DNA of 64,000 nt from Psilocybe azurescens (taxonomy: Eukaryota; Basidiomycota; Agaricomycetes; Agaricales; Agrocybaceae). This document shows positions 23,860 through 37,014 of the stretch, piece by piece. A program made the position numbers and the translations under genes. How positions within the stretch are numbered: the stretch's first letter is position 1; each line of letters starts with the position of its first letter. The notes beneath the pieces are model-generated. The model was given only the letters and a program-made list of their open reading frames with translations, was not told where the DNA came from and ran no database searches. Location: NCBI GenBank assembly GCA_023853785.1, contig JAJIRX010000829.1, positions 434,001-498,000 of the forward strand. Reading direction: 5' to 3'.

Positions 23860-25983
23860 TCATGACCAGCCGCCCGGAATCCTGTTACGCAGGGGTAATG
23901 GAAGCCATGTCTTCGTGGGCTTGCGCTTCTGGGTGGTAGAAGATAACCCCACTTTTCGTATTTTCGCAAGCCTGGAACAGCCGTCAGTAAAGAAACATGA
24001 ACATGAACTGTATTGAATTGTGACTCACTTGCGAAAGCCTGTGAATGCCACTAGGAACGCAAGGGTAGCTGAGAGACCAGTCATAACATAGAATCCATAT
24101 GGATGCGTTTCGATATGGCTCAATAGCTGTACCCCAAGACATACTTGGTGAGTCTATTGGACCAGTAAAACCGACAATAATACATACATTCATTCCAAAC
24201 AACCCAGCGACTAAGGCGCCGGAACCAACTCCCAATGTAGCTATTGATACCTAACAAAAGTTAAATTAAGTTGAAAGGGGATCGTGACAACTTACTTGTA
24301 GATCCAATGCCAAAAGGGCATTCCGGTTAGAGTCCAAAATCAACTCCACAATTTCTTGTGTAGACTGTACATTACTCTATAGCAAAACATGAGTACAAAA
24401 ACTCAAGATAGAAACAGCGGCATCACCTCTATATTTTCGGCTTCGTTAACTATTTCTTCTACTTGCTTCGAGAAAGACTCCAATAGTACTTCGAGTTCCT
24501 CGTGATCAACCACTTCTTGATTGTTTTTCTTGTCACTCAAATACATGGCATCCATGTCCTCATCTAAATGGGAGCTATATGAGTAAGAGAACGAGATACT
24601 TAAAGTGGATCAGGCTAAATATACCTTGACTGAGAACTTCGTCCAGGGCTTCTTCCACCTGTTTTTATTTGGATGAGCTTTGGTTTGTTACAGAACCAGG
24701 ATGAGGGATGTTCACCAAGGTTGCTCTATTTTTGAAACTAGCCAACCGTCGGGAATAATGTAGAAGTCTTTTGAACCGATCGTGGTCGATATTGTCTTCC
24801 ATCTCAGCCAGAAGGCCTCCGACCAGGTTGCGGATGAAAACCATCTCGGCCTCGAGGGCGCTCAGGACAGAGAGTAGAATAGATTCAAGCGCGCTAGCAT
24901 CGGAGATGAGCTAATTATTCAGTGGATGACTGAACTGCACCAAATTACCGAAACTCGTAAGGCGTTCCTGCGCCCTTTGATTTGAGATTGTGCTGATAAG
25001 GATCAATAACGGTACTTCGCAAAGCAGAAAAGGAGACTGACTTCTAAATGATACAGGAACACCGAGTGCAATCTAGAATCAGCAGAACCATAAGTGTCAA
25101 ATAGAACGACAGCATCCGCCTTGACGAGGGCGCGTATGTGGAGAATATTGATCTAGCAGATGGATGAGTGTCCAAATACAACATACTGGAGTTTCGAGAC
25201 ATACGAGAATGGCTTCTTTTCGAATAAGAATAGTTGGGACGAGATTTGGAATCCTAGAATCAATTTTCCGGAGGTCACGGGCCTGTTGGTTCAGCCATTT
25301 CGTTAGTGTCCCAACTTGCACCGAAGGAATCCGCTCTCACATTCAGGCGATGCTCAGCACTCAGATCCGACTTTTTGAACTGCCCGGATATTGTCTTGAC
25401 GTTGCCTATGAGCAGTTCAACTCCGACATGGTCCGTTCCGTTTAGCGAATGACCCTACCTTCAGCATCGAGAATGGTACCTGGATTGGTTAATTAGTCGC
25501 GTAATAGGGTAAGTATGGCTGTTGTTAAAACTCACAACGCAGCATGAGATCGGTTGGCTGGCGACCTTTCATAACCTTGTCCAGTATGGCAGCCCTAGTC
25601 ACGTCTTGTTCATTGTCGGGCAATTCAGTGAACTCTTGTGATCGAGGTTGGGATTTGAATGACCACGAAAATTGCCGGCTATGATGGACCAGGATCGGAG
25701 GTAGTGTGCGGTTATTTAAGCCTGAAAGGTGCGTGGAAACCATCCGATTCCTCAAGCCATGGCCCACGGTGAAATTTCGAAGCTGAGAAAAACCGAATTG
25801 CCATGGTTGTTGCAAGATTCGAGACGCGGCAGCCTTTGTAGCAAACCAACCCTTTACATGACTTGGACACTGTCTCCAGCAGGCTCTATGCATGCGCAAT
25901 AAGGAACTCGGAACCCAACCTGGCTTGACACCCAGATTCAGCGTAGAAGAGGAAGAGGTAGTAGAACAAAAGGGGAGCAGCAT
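23860..25983 (-). CDS. MRS2: Mitochondrial inner-membrane Mg2+ channel, MRS2/LPE10 (CorA superfamily)
   Basis: MRS2 forms a pentameric channel that carries Mg2+ into the mitochondrial matrix. The ATG at 25983 opens a Ser/Arg/Leu-rich presequence of the mitochondrial-targeting kind (MLLPFCSTTSSSSTLN ...). Exons then encode RKIDSRIPNLVPTILIRKEAI, and a matrix domain with LPFEFRALESILLSVLSALE and EMEDNIDHDRFKRLLHYSRR. These are followed by DEDMDAMYLSDKK and VELILDSNRNALLALDLQ. The first membrane helix ends in the diagnostic GMN motif, GVGSGALVAGLFGMN. An intron separates it from HIETHPYGFYVMTGLSATLA (second helix), and the basic tail ends GGWS at the TGA at 23860-23862. Many short introns, typical of the lineage. 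An upstream GTG-initiated extension was not used because it lacks an ATG. Confidence 0.93.
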
Positions 25984-26553
25984 ATTCCTTGGCAAGAACG
26001 TGATATGTGTGACTTGTGACACATAAAATTAATGTTTATTTTGTGACCCTATTTGGACGAATTACCGCTCAAAAACTGGTTGTCTGCCCCGATTAAGATG
26101 TTGACCTTCTCAGACGCTCTCTTCGCCTTCATGGTCGTGGCCTTGATCTACAAAACACCGAAAATACTATCTGCAGTGTAGCGTCCGTCTCATTCGCGGA
26201 ATAAATCTCTTATCAATCCGATGTCTGTCTTATTTACCTCCATCCCGAGATTGGCTTTCTGCCTTCCGATGTCCCCTCATCCACACAGTTCAAACTTCTG
26301 GTTTGTGAAAACGTTGCGGCAACGTGCTCTCCCTTCACCTGATCGGACATACCCGTGTTCGGCAAAGATGGACGAGAAGATCATGTATCTGCTGATATCA
26401 TTCTTTGCGGGCTGGAGCCCTGTTTGCGGTCTTATTACATATCTTGAGATCACCCCTTCGACTGCTACTTCAACTTCGACGGCTGCGTATTCTCATATTA
26501 TGACCTACGCTTGACATTCTTCCTGCAGTTTCTCCTACTCTCCCCCCTCCACC

Positions 26554-27359
26554 ATGCACGAGACTCGTAGACTCTTGGAAGCTGCTATTGCGTTGTCTTT
26601 GCTTCTTCGAAATGCCTCAATACCCCATGCATTCTACGGGAGCGTACTGACTGCAGTCCTCGCCAGCACTCCTCTTAGTGACGCAAGTATATTCCCTATT
26701 GATCGAGCGCCGATTTTCAATTTTTGCCTGCCGCACTTCAGGAGATTTTTGTATCGTCGAAGGTGGCCAGAACCAAGCTCACCCATTCCGTAGGACGAGA
26801 GACGCGGTTTCTGGAAACGAGGACTTCACCGTAACCCATTCTCCTTGGACAAATCGGTAAGCAGTGTTGTAGTCCCTCTTTCTTGAGTATTGCTCATTTT
26901 GCTCAGACTACACGTCACATACCGTCGTTTGATTCCGGCGATCGACGTAAGTATATTCCTTTATGCCGCTCTAAACATCTGCCTAACGCGAATCTGTCAA
27001 TATTTAAGATCGAGATATTGCCGGCAGGGGGAAACGGGACCGCGTCATCTGGACACGTCAACGGTTATGAGAGTTCAGAACGTCCCCTTCTTGACAGTAT
27101 CGGAGTTCATCCGAGCCAAACTGAAGTCATGGGTAATGTATGTGTCATTTACAACCGTTCTTGTAGCAATATTGATTCCACTTCCTTTTCAAGACGCGGT
27201 TCGGAGCGAGACGCGCAAGACATCTTATACGTACTCATTCGATATTGGAATCGCGTCGACATAAACCGAATTACTGAGCAAGATATGAATGTTTTCGTCT
27301 CGCGCAATGCCTCTGCAGCACCTGCATGGCTAGCCTTGAGAAGGAAGTACGGGATGTGA
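26554..27359 (+). CDS. Nucleotidyltransferase-like hypothetical protein
   Basis: The ATG at 26554 starts MHETRRLLEAAIALSLLL. This continues with IPHAFYGSVLTAVLA, reminiscent of the N-terminal helix and G-S strand of nucleotidyltransferase-fold proteins. Further exons give FCIVEGGQNQAHPFRRTRDA, FTVTHSPWTNRLHVTYRRL, PAIDIEILPAG, VMRVQNVPFLTVSEFIRAKL, and a C-terminal exon RDAQDILYVLIRYWNRVDIN ending KYGM at 27359. Four introns with GTATAT, GTAAGC, GTAAGT and GTATGT donors join these in phase. One break, a G5 run at 27027-27031 that should be G4, lies just after ILPAG and looks like a miscall. The fold assignment is an inference from weak motif resemblance; I do not recall a characterised member. 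Confidence 0.68.
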
Positions 27360-30300
27360 TGATACGAAACCACTGGACTTGTTCACATTGCTTGTGGGCT
27401 GACCATGATATCTGATTGTGATCCCCTTGGGTCGCATAGTGAGTCTCTCAACATTGAAGCTTACGGGGGAATGGCTGGGAGAGTCTGGGAGAGTCACAAA
27501 GATTATCTCTCACACAAAATATGTACTAATACCTTTTGTATATCATCTTCTACCGAGATTTCGGCGTATCGCATGGACTTGGCATTCATGTCAACTCAAT
27601 CCACGACCCCTCGAAATGAATGTCAAATATTTGAAATTGATTTATACAGTGACGCCCTGATTTGGGGGTTCAAATTTCTCGCTGATGATATACTTTGCGC
27701 CATGCGCAAATCATGAATAACTGACTGACTTGAGCCCGTTACCCTCGTCAACTTCTAAGTCCCCCAAGTCATAAGAAGTTTTAACCGTGGTCAAATACCA
27801 AAGCGCAGTCATGAATGATGATGATGGGATTTGGCATCTGATCGTAGGTAAAGACCGGGCTTGAAGTCTACGGCTTGAAAATGACTCGTCGACCAGACGC
27901 GAAGTGATCCTCGTGCTGAATTCTGCATCGTGTAGTCCCCAAATCTCGTACGAAGAGATTGGTTACAAAGGATCAGTAACCAAGATCCACTCTGCTGTCC
28001 TGGCCTGTTTTATGCAGTCCGTGTAAGAGGGCATAATAGAGAGAACAGGGTCAACCTCCAATAAGGCTCTAGGGTCAACACGGCTCACCCAATGTCCACG
28101 ACCGCACCCGTTCCATATGCTGCTCACTATCCTATCTACCACTCTGGTCTGAGCCATGCACAAATTCCTATTTTGCGACCTCCCATGTCGTCAATTGGCG
28201 CCATATGAGGGCTCATGAATACGCCTTGTCGGTAACCTCCGGATTGAAAAGAGAAGGTGCCAACTCGAACATCTGGGATTCGCCGTGTTTATGTCGTGGA
28301 TCGAGCAGTAAACTTGTGGCGCCAGTATATGGAAGGACCTAATGGACAGATTTCTGGGACCTGGCATTTTCCAGACACACGCCATAATAGTTTGCAGTTA
28401 GAACCATAACAACTGTGAGTGAAACGATGCCGGACATCCCCAAGTTTTTGTGAATACAAATAGCGCGTGACCGTTCCATCAGCTGGCTAGAGGCTTCCAT
28501 GCTAAGCACTCATGAAGCAGGCAGACGTAAGAGTCAGAGTCATACCTTGTTGACACGCAGGAAGATATATTATGCAGCTCGGACTCGGTGAGGGGTACCC
28601 CACGGGACATCCTGTATCCAGGAGGGTTGCACAAACAGTGCGAAAATTCTGTGTAGCACATTAAGGTCTTCTATGCATACCCACTCCTCTCTTCTACTTA
28701 ATCACCTCAAACTTGGAGAGAATCGCATCAATGGTCTGCATATTCTAGGCTATTGTGCGGTATGTGCCAGGTCGCGCCCAAAAGCAGATATTCTTGGTCA
28801 AATTCTCCCGCGAACGGACTTGTCATCGTCAAGACATCAGAAGGTCTCGGCTAGACACAAGTACCTGCTTTCCTTTACTTACAAGGATAAGAAGTCATCA
28901 TTGGATTGGGAGGCCCAAAGCTCCAGCGACCTATCAACGGGTTCACCAAATCCTGGGAATCGGTGTCATCGGACGGTAATGACACAACATAGGTGGTATC
29001 AATCTCATCGGTGGATGTAATCGATTACCCTTGACACACCCATGACCTGCACTACAAAAGGTACCTTCATGACACCAACAACGCAATTAATAAATGGGAT
29101 GTAGTGGCCTGCTGGTTAAACAGAAACGGTTAGGTCCGAAAATCTCCATGCATATTCCTGCTATCGTTAAAAGTCGGAAGGAATTCAAATTCCCTGCCCG
29201 TGAGCAATTCACTGGAGTTATATAGATGCGAAACGTTCGTAAGTCCATACTGTTGGGCCAGATTGTTGAACCCCACTCTGACCGGCAACTTCCGTGCGGC
29301 GTTTGTTCTAATTATATCAAATGTATACTTGGAAGGTAAGATTAACTTGAGATCAACTCGAAACTCGAAATTTGGAAAATAAAGCAGCTATCTTAGCATG
29401 TTTTACATCCTTCATTTAAAAACATATTTAAAAATAGGATGTCTATAGTTGTCAATGAATGAGCCAACGTCATGAACAGAGGCAATTTAACGAGTCACGA
29501 CTTGCCAGTGTGCTTTCTGACGCTGTGTTAGGCTGCGCTTGCATGGATGCAATAGCACATTGCCGCGGATATCATGAATATAACTTCGTGCGTGTATTCG
29601 ATTCGATTCAATACAGTATAGATAAACATTCTGGGGTATCTCTAAAGTCATCTAAGATAGCAAGATAATAACTAAACTCCACCTTTCGCACTGGCTTGAA
29701 GGGTTTGCTTATGATTAGGATCCAGCGGTTCGCCGGCGGTATGGAGGAAGCAATGGAAATAAGCGAATCGGGAACTGAAGGCACGCCTTCTTTTGATCCC
29801 CAGGCTGGGGTAAATTCGCACGATGTTGATTTGATTACCTGGACTAGAGATGATATTGAAGTGAAGCAGGCTGTGGAAGTAAAGAACCAAATGTGGCTCG
29901 TATGAAAAGCTGCAGTCAGATAACAAGAGAAATGAACTCAAGGTGTTATCGAGGGTATAAGTCCCATGGAATATAAGATAAAGAGACATGTGTACGAGGT
30001 GCGATAAGAGGGTCTTGAGAAGGTCCCAATCGTTGACGACACTGACTTATGAAGGTTCGGATATAATCGGCATTGATCCCATGGACCCAAATGTAGCTGG
30101 AAGATGACTTTATTTGTATTTACTTACTTCTTCAGAACTAAGCAAGAACACCCACACCTGCCAACTCACTGCGATATTGTTGCGACATTATCGTCTATCC
30201 GGGCAATACTTAGCTGCGATGCGATGCGACTTATCTTTTGAAAATAGTTAAGTTTCACTGTATCTGCCATTGTTCTCCAATCATTTTGCGCAAAGGCGGC

Positions 30301-30550
30301 CGGCTGCGGTTTGGCATGCTGGTGCTGCGTCCCAAATGCTTATCTAAAGACTCGTGGAAGACCGCCTCGAGACTCGAGACCAAGTTCATGCTCATAAAGA
30401 CGCATGGATGTTTGAATGACTTGTTCTTATCTTCCTGCAGGCTACATTTTTCTCTCGGCATTTCTTACTTTCACATCTCTGACTCACCGTCATCAATCGA
30501 GCAACATTTATGGTTCTTTGTCTCTCCAATTTCGGCAGCCTAGATAAGCT
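27360..30550. other. Region without supported genes
   Basis: About 3.2 kb has short frames on both strands and no recognisable domain, RNA gene or long repeat. The stretch from 29400 to 30100 is AT-richer. Confidence 0.45.
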
Positions 30551-31969
30551 CTAGTAAGTGTTATTTACGACCTTGAGAACCATTTCTTCGCTCAGTCCGA
30601 TATAGCTAGCAGGATTACAAAGACTCTCCAACTGATTCCTACCAAGTCCAGATTGTTTGACGAGCTCGTTACTGGCCAAACGGTCGATAAGCGATATAGT
30701 TGGGTCAGCGGCCGCCTCCCTGCAGATATCATACACCAGGTCGTGAGCCACTTGACGTCCTATCTTCTTCCCAAGACCCATCATCACTGCTTCGCTGACG
30801 ATAGCTCCGTTGGTTAATTCGAGATTCCTCATCATGGCCTCCGGATAGACCTCGAGACCTTGCAAAAGCTCCAGAGAGTGAATCAAACATGCATGTGTGA
30901 GGGTCGAGATTTGAGGCAGCACTATCCACTCAATTTCCCATGGGCCAGTACTTCGTTCATGGTCTTCAACCATGGCATCGAATAAGGCGGCGCTCAACTG
31001 CCTAACCGTACTTGCGATTGCGGTGATATAAGCGCTCGAGATGGGATTTCTCTTCTGAGGCATGGTGCTGCTCGAGCCGCGGTGAGGAGCGTACGGCTCG
31101 GATAGTTCTGCGACCTCATTCTGCATGAGGAGCTTGACGTCGAATGCGAATTTTGCGCAGGTTCCAGTGACAAGAGCACAGAATGCCCCGTATTCGGCGA
31201 TGCGATCTCGCTCAGTGTGCCATGCAATGTCCGGGGCGGTTAATCCAAGCTCAGACGCTAATTCGCCTTGAACTCGGAGTGCCATACCCGTGTCTGCGAG
31301 TGTCGCAAGCGTTCCCGCAGCACCTCCAAACTCAAGTACTAGAATGCGGGGTAATATCTCGTCGAGCCTTTTACGATGTCTGTCGAAGGTGGCCAGCAGG
31401 CGCGCCATTTTGAAGCCAAATGTTATAGGGACGGCTTGTTGCAAGTTGGAACGAGCCGCCATCGGTGTCGACTTGTACTTCAAGGCCAAGTCTCGTAAGG
31501 CCTCACTAATATTCTTCAGTGCGTCAGAAAAGAGACGCAGTGTATCGCGGATCTGTAGGATGGTGGCAGTATCTGTTACGTCCTGGGTAAAGAAATCAAT
31601 CCGAGTTTGTTAAGAGCAACAATTCGGTATAGATAACCTGAGTCGTGGCGCCCCAGTGAGCCCATTCTCCTTGTCCATCCTTAATGCTGTTGACGGTCCG
31701 GACAAGCTGTTTGACCAAGGGCAGCACGGGATAGCCTATTTTTTGGTTTCCTCCCCTAGCTCTTCCATGTCGATCAGTTCAACCATGCATTTGGATTTGA
31801 TGATGTCTCCAGCCTCTTCCGGTATGATGCCCAAACGCGCTTGAACAATCGCAAGGGCCGCCTCAAAATCGAGATAATACTGCGTTCTCCTTACATCTGA
31901 CCAGATGGCCGAAGATTGTGGAGTCGAGAACAGATGGCGGAACACGATAGAATCCGTAACAGCGGTCAT
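30551..31969 (-). CDS. Fumarase/aspartase-superfamily lyase (PcaB / adenylosuccinate-lyase type)
   Basis: Enzymes of this superfamily catalyse beta-elimination or cycloisomerisation through a fumarate-like intermediate. The ATG at 31969 starts MTAVTDSIVFRHLFSTP, then IWSDVRRTQYYLDFEAALA (conserved N-terminal region). The second exon part carries IGYPVLPLVKQL and WAHWGATTQ, equivalent to the conserved (T/S)H-WG region. After an intron comes DVTDTATILQIRDTLRLF and a long exon with the superfamily signature GSSSTMPQKRNPIS, ending VLKVVNNTY. The length (about 450 residues) fits the family. It resembles bacterial-type 3-carboxy-cis,cis-muconate cycloisomerase and adenylosuccinate-lyase-like proteins; the substrate cannot be decided here. 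One break: the T6 run at 31739-31744 (A6 on the coding strand) needs one more base before IGYPVLP. Confidence 0.88.
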
Positions 31970-32641
31970 TTCCCGGGATTTTAGAACAGTCGATGAGCGG
32001 TAGGAGAGGGGCTGGGGTCTGCTGCTTGAGGCCTGAGAGATGTTCGTGATGGTTCTAGAAGGACATTCGACGACCCTTCTGCATGTCGATATTTAAAGGC
32101 ATGATGATGTCACTGCCGGACTGTGCATTAATGAGGTATGTTTGTATTTCTAGAAAAGAACCGAGCTGTCAGTGCATGTTTACAACGCTCGTTGGAGCGA
32201 TTTTACTTGATATCCAACCAGATAAGCAATTTTGTTTTTAGAGAGGGTTACAAGCAAGCAGACCTAGTATACAATAATGTTCAAAAATGACAATCGCGAC
32301 TGCGTGGGTAACGCTAAAATACATACAATTCCTTGCGTAGCCCTAGGTACGTATATATCAACTGGATCTGGCGATTACTCGTGCACAGTTACAAAAGTCT
32401 GCAAAGACAGGCAAATGGTGTGACACCAAGAACAGTTTTGCCATTGTGTTTGGCACCAGCCAGATGCGGAATACTCAACGAGAATAGACGTGAATTTGCG
32501 TGTCTTGCATGTCAAAGGTTTAGGGTGGATAAAATTCGGTGAATACAGATAAAGAAGAAAAGAGCAGTCCAGGGAAGAAGAAGAAAAGAGGTGACGACAA
32601 AACCCGGGAATTTGGAATACCGTAGCAGAATAGAGGAGGTT
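31970..32641. other. Intergenic between lyase start and calcineurin stop
   Basis: No exon is supported. It contains the upstream region of the minus-strand lyase gene and the 3' flank of calcineurin A. Confidence 0.5.
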
Positions 32642-35315
32642 TCAGCGCCCTGACGGACGAGATGTAGGTCTCGCAGTGCCATTATTGCCAGTGGACCCGG
32701 CGGCGGCGGTGCTGGCGCTGCTACTGGCGCTGCCATTGCTTCCCACCGAGGAGCCCGCAAGCTTGCTTGCAAGATTGTCGACGGTTTCGTCCTCCTCGAT
32801 CCTGTTATTCCCCTTGCCGTCCAACACATTTTGGATCAACGACATCGTGCTCTCGAGGCTCCTGCGCCTGGTACTTGGACTCGTCATCGTCGTGCCTAAG
32901 CTGGCTTGTCTGGAGTGGCCTCTTTTGAATCCTCCAGGGGATGCCGCTATTGGGCTACCAGGGGTGGGCGAGGGCGACCCTGAGGAAGTGCTGATGCGGG
33001 ATAGCGAGACACCTGCAGGAGCTGGAGAGCCTCTGCCTGCGGCCATGGCTTTCTCCAAGCCCTCTTTGACGCCATTGGGGGATATGGGACCAGGTTGGGC
33101 GCTATTCTCGGAAGGCGTGGTCGGCTGAGAGGACAGGATAGCCCTGCCTTCTTCAGAATCGGCATCGAAAAGCTCTGGGGGTAAACGTTCATTCTCAATA
33201 TCGGATTTGCGACTGTTGAGATATTAAAATCAGACAAGACCCTAGAAATAAATAAGAGAATCGACTTACGCGTCATCGAATCCGGAAATAGCCTCCCTTA
33301 TTCCTTCGCTTCCTGAGGCAAGGGTGCCATAGGGAAGTTTCGTAGATCCAGTGACATTCTTTAATTCGGAAACTTTCTCCGACTCCTCTCTGTTTACCAT
33401 TCAATTATTAGAGAAGGTTCACAGTGCGAAGGCTCTCATAGCGCACCGAAGTAAAGCAAAGACTCTCGCCATTCTCCCAACAGCCATAATTTTATTCTTG
33501 ATGATTTTCCTACGCTCGGCAGACTCAGCCACGGCAGCAGTGGGAGACATAACAGCAAGGTCCTCATCGCTCTCTTCAAGCTCTTCCTTAGTGCATGTAT
33601 TAAGCACCGCGACCAGCATATCAGTGACTAAGCACAGGTTAAGAAATCGGAATGAACAAAGAAAAATTAGTTGCGCACTCTTCTCTCCTACAAATGGCAA
33701 ACTCCAGGTGAAGACATCCATGAAATTGGGAAGCCAGTATGGATGCGGGGTGCAGTTGAATTGACGAATGTTCATAACGTTGCTTTCGTACTTTAGTATA
33801 GCAGCTTTGTTGTTATACACATCAAGATAGTTGGGCGCGGAGAAGATGGTCATGACTGATGGGAATCCGGTGGTCTTGGTTTTACGGTACATGCGGTACC
33901 TGTGTGTGTGTGTTGGGGTGAGTTATAGAAATGCGATGGAAAAGATAGTGGAACGAACCCTGCATCTTGGGCCTCGTGGGCCCGAATTATAGCTAATAAA
34001 TTATTTCGTTCCAGGAATTGACAGGCAGCTTGGTATCTAAGTAGCAAAGATGGTCCATCAGACTTTTATTTGAAGGGTGATAGAGGCGTTAACAAACGTA
34101 AAGAAGTACGAGCATCCTCGCACGTGGTTGTGGACAAAACTGTCTGCAGTCCTTTCTTGTCCGAAATCTTCGACAGGATCAGCCCAAAGAATGTCGCACA
34201 TCAGACCATGGGTAGGCGGCTCGCGGAATCGATCAATCTGATGGTCTCTCAATGATCTGGCAAGCTAAAGATGAAAGTGAAAGGGCATACATTTCGCAGG
34301 TCATCGAGAGTGTTAAGTTCTGGAGATAGACCACCGTGTATGCACAGGAACTGTTTGTTCATGACTGCAGCAAGGGGTAGGGCGCAGAAAGACTCCATAC
34401 AGGCATCGTATACACGCTCTGAGTATTTGTGTTTGCCTTCAAAAGAGAGAAGTCAGGGGTCGGAAGGAAATCAATAAAACAAAAACGCACATTCAAGTTT
34501 GAAAGTAAAGTAATCAGTCAAATGGCGACATTCGTGGTTGCCGCGTAACAGGAAAAGGGAATCGGGGTACCATATCTTTAGCGACCAAAGGTACAGGACA
34601 CACTGGAGGTGGAACGGTAGTATTAGCCAAATTTTGAGTAGCATCAAGAGTGTAAACGTGCCTCAATACTGAAATACCCTCTGTCGACATAATCGCCCAA
34701 GAAAAGATAACGTGTGTCGGCAGGACTTCCTCCTACTTCGAATAATTTCATCAAATCGTACTGTCAGCGAAACGGGTAGTGTTTGGTCAGCATTTGAATG
34801 AGCAAGAAGTCAGCTAAAACGCGCACATATTGTCCATGAATATCCCCACAAACTGTGATTGTGGAAAAGATTGAGAACTGGGTAAAGAAGCGCTGACAAA
34901 GTGGGTTACGCACCGGTGATTGGAGCGTCTACTTGAAGGACATTCCCCTCTTTCTTGAGGATATCGGTGGCCTTTTCCAATATCCACAAGGCTTGATCTT
35001 CTGTCAATCGCCCTTCCCGATAGAAGTGATTCTTCAAGAATGCGATATCCGGTTTTGTTTGATCCTGCCCGTGCTTATTGAAGAACTGCTCTGGAGTCGG
35101 CTTGAACATCGCGGGGGCTTGAACCTAGATGACGGAGATGAAATCATAAGCTCAGAGTTGGATATAGGGGCGGATGAAAAACGTACATCTTTGACTACTC
35201 TTTCCTGAGTGCTAATCACATTGCCATCCTCAAGAGTATGCTGCGTGAAGTCGATAATGGGTACTGGGTCTTTGACCTGGATCTTCTCTATCGCTCGCTC
35301 GATATGTGTAGTCAT
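32642..35315 (-). CDS. CNA1: Calcineurin A (Ca2+/calmodulin-dependent Ser/Thr phosphatase 2B catalytic subunit)
   Basis: Calcineurin dephosphorylates Crz1/NFAT-type factors in response to Ca2+-calmodulin. The ATG at 35315 starts [19 protein letters not shown]. The metallophosphatase motifs appear in order: [63 protein letters not shown] and FSAPNYLD. After the catalytic core comes the calcineurin B-binding helix region, then a calmodulin-binding segment with [20 protein letters not shown] and the autoinhibitory segment with [21 protein letters not shown] long Ser/Pro/Gly-rich tail ends RPTSRPSGR at 32642. The tail, with repeated SPxP-like sites, is typical of basidiomycete calcineurins. About nine short introns; no frame break was noticed. 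The two genes flanking it are on the same strand. Confidence 0.97.
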
Positions 35316-35789
35316 GGAAGCTGCCTTTCCTCAGATATACCAACAGTCTTTTAGGTTGTGTAAAGGTGACGAAAAGAAAGGTAGAAAGAGGATATTCTCC
35401 GAAGTGAGGAGATGTCAGGGTAAAAGGAGGGTGTGACAGGACGAAGTACAAGACCGATCTGATTCAGTGATTGGAGATTTCCAGTTACCTTTCACGTTTG
35501 CTCCCCGCGTGCGTCCAGTGAAATTGGCTACGATTCCTTGGCATAGAACTATTTTCTTCGTCTCAGTGCCCATATGTAGGAGCTTGCGCCGTGAATAATA
35601 TGTGGAACAAACTTTGGGGGGCGTCTATCGTGGAAATGTGACAGTGTACTATCGGATGGTAATCAGAGCCCAACTACAACAATAACAGCCTTGGCACCGC
35701 TATCTGCCAATTATTACTCTTTATAATAGCTTTCTATAGAATATAGTCATAGTTTCCAGGAATAAATTACAAGGATGCGCTATCTCATG
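35316..35789. other. Upstream region of calcineurin A
   Basis: This is the gap between the calcineurin start and the UNC-50 stop. It is AT-rich in its distal half (35690-35780). No specific promoter element was assigned. Confidence 0.5.
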
Positions 35790-37014
35790 TCATCGAAAAT
35801 AAGCCTGGAGGACATGCTGTGCTACATTGAATCCCAACAAAGAAACAACATAGGCGGTGAACAGAGGTAGAAGAGGCGAAAGCAACAGCTCAGAACGGAC
35901 TAAGAAAGGCAGCGCTAGAGAGTAAACGAAGATAAGTAAGTGACCAAAAGTCATCAATTTCGCAAAACATACCGGTCAAACCCAGATAGATGCCATAAGT
36001 GTACTGCGTGAAACTGCAAGGCAGGTATGAGTTACTACACGTCATAGAAAGGGGATTCTCCTTACGCAGCGAGGTATAACGTGTTCCCCACCCATAAGCA
36101 TATCCAGTTATCCTTTAGAATGACTGGAAGTAAGAATAACTGCGCAAGGTAAAGAGTAAGGTAAAGAGGGAAGAATGCGTTCGTATGAACATCAAAGGCA
36201 TACGCCCATTCAACCTTTGAGTCTGCTGGCGTCGAATGTGAGGGCGGTGACAGCAAAAGGCGATTCGCGGTAAGCCTTCGACGCAAAAAAATCAATCAAT
36301 GACATTGTTGGGCACGTTGAGAAGACAAATTACCATATGATGGTGGCCACAACTACACCCGACAAAAGAAAATCCCTGGCAATCATAAGCAGTGCGATAC
36401 CAATCATATCCTTTATGCGATACGAGTATACAACGCCCCACAGAATGGCAGACACTGTAGTCATCAAGTGAGCTCGAAGACGTTCATATTCCAGTAGTGT
36501 TTCACGACGTACCACATAGACAAGCTCCTATTAGAACCAATATAGCAGGATCATCCCGGGCCCAGGTGTTTTTGTTTCTAGATGCCGCCATATAAGCTAG
36601 ATGTAGGTCCACCCGAGAGCGAAGCATACGTTTGTGAAAGTATACGTTCCTATAACTAGAGAAGGACATGTGAGGAGAACGCGGAAGACAACCACGCATG
36701 GATACCTACACTCTTCGAGGAGCGAGACAGAGATACGTTAGCTGCCATGCAGCAAGCTCAAAGTCCTAGAAAGACTTCAATGACTTCAGCTAGCATTCTG
36801 GTTATTCTGCCGGGCGTACCATTTGCTGTAGGCGATGCAGACGCCTAAAAATGACTGGCACCCGTAGTGATGTGGATGAGCGGTTGGACGCAGATGCATG
36901 GCCTTCTTCTGAGTAAGACGCGGTTGTAGGAAGCATATGTGCAGATTCGTATTTTGTTGTCGGAATAGAGCCAGTATAGTACTTGCTACGCTCCTTAACA
37001 GTGTATGAACTCAT
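35790..37014 (-). CDS. GMH1: UNC-50 family Golgi membrane protein (GMH1 homologue)
   Basis: UNC-50/Gmh1 are multi-pass proteins of the early secretory pathway; yeast Gmh1 works with Arf-GEFs and the animal protein aids receptor trafficking. The ATG at 37014 starts MSSYTVKERSKYYTGS, followed by a Ser/Thr-rich cytosolic N-terminus. The family core is spread over small exons: DFELAAWQLTYLCLAPRRV, YRNVYFHKQ, KNTWARDDPAILVLIGACL, then hydrophobic segments ILWGVVYSYR and FLLSGVVVATIIWF. Next come VEWAYAFDVHTNAFFPLY, WICLWVGNTLYLAA and, after an intron, ALPFLVRSELLLSPLLPL, ending QAYFR. One break: the T5 run at 36569-36573 (A5 on the coding strand) needs one more base between HKQTK and NTWARDD. All family landmarks are otherwise present. 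Confidence 0.94.
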
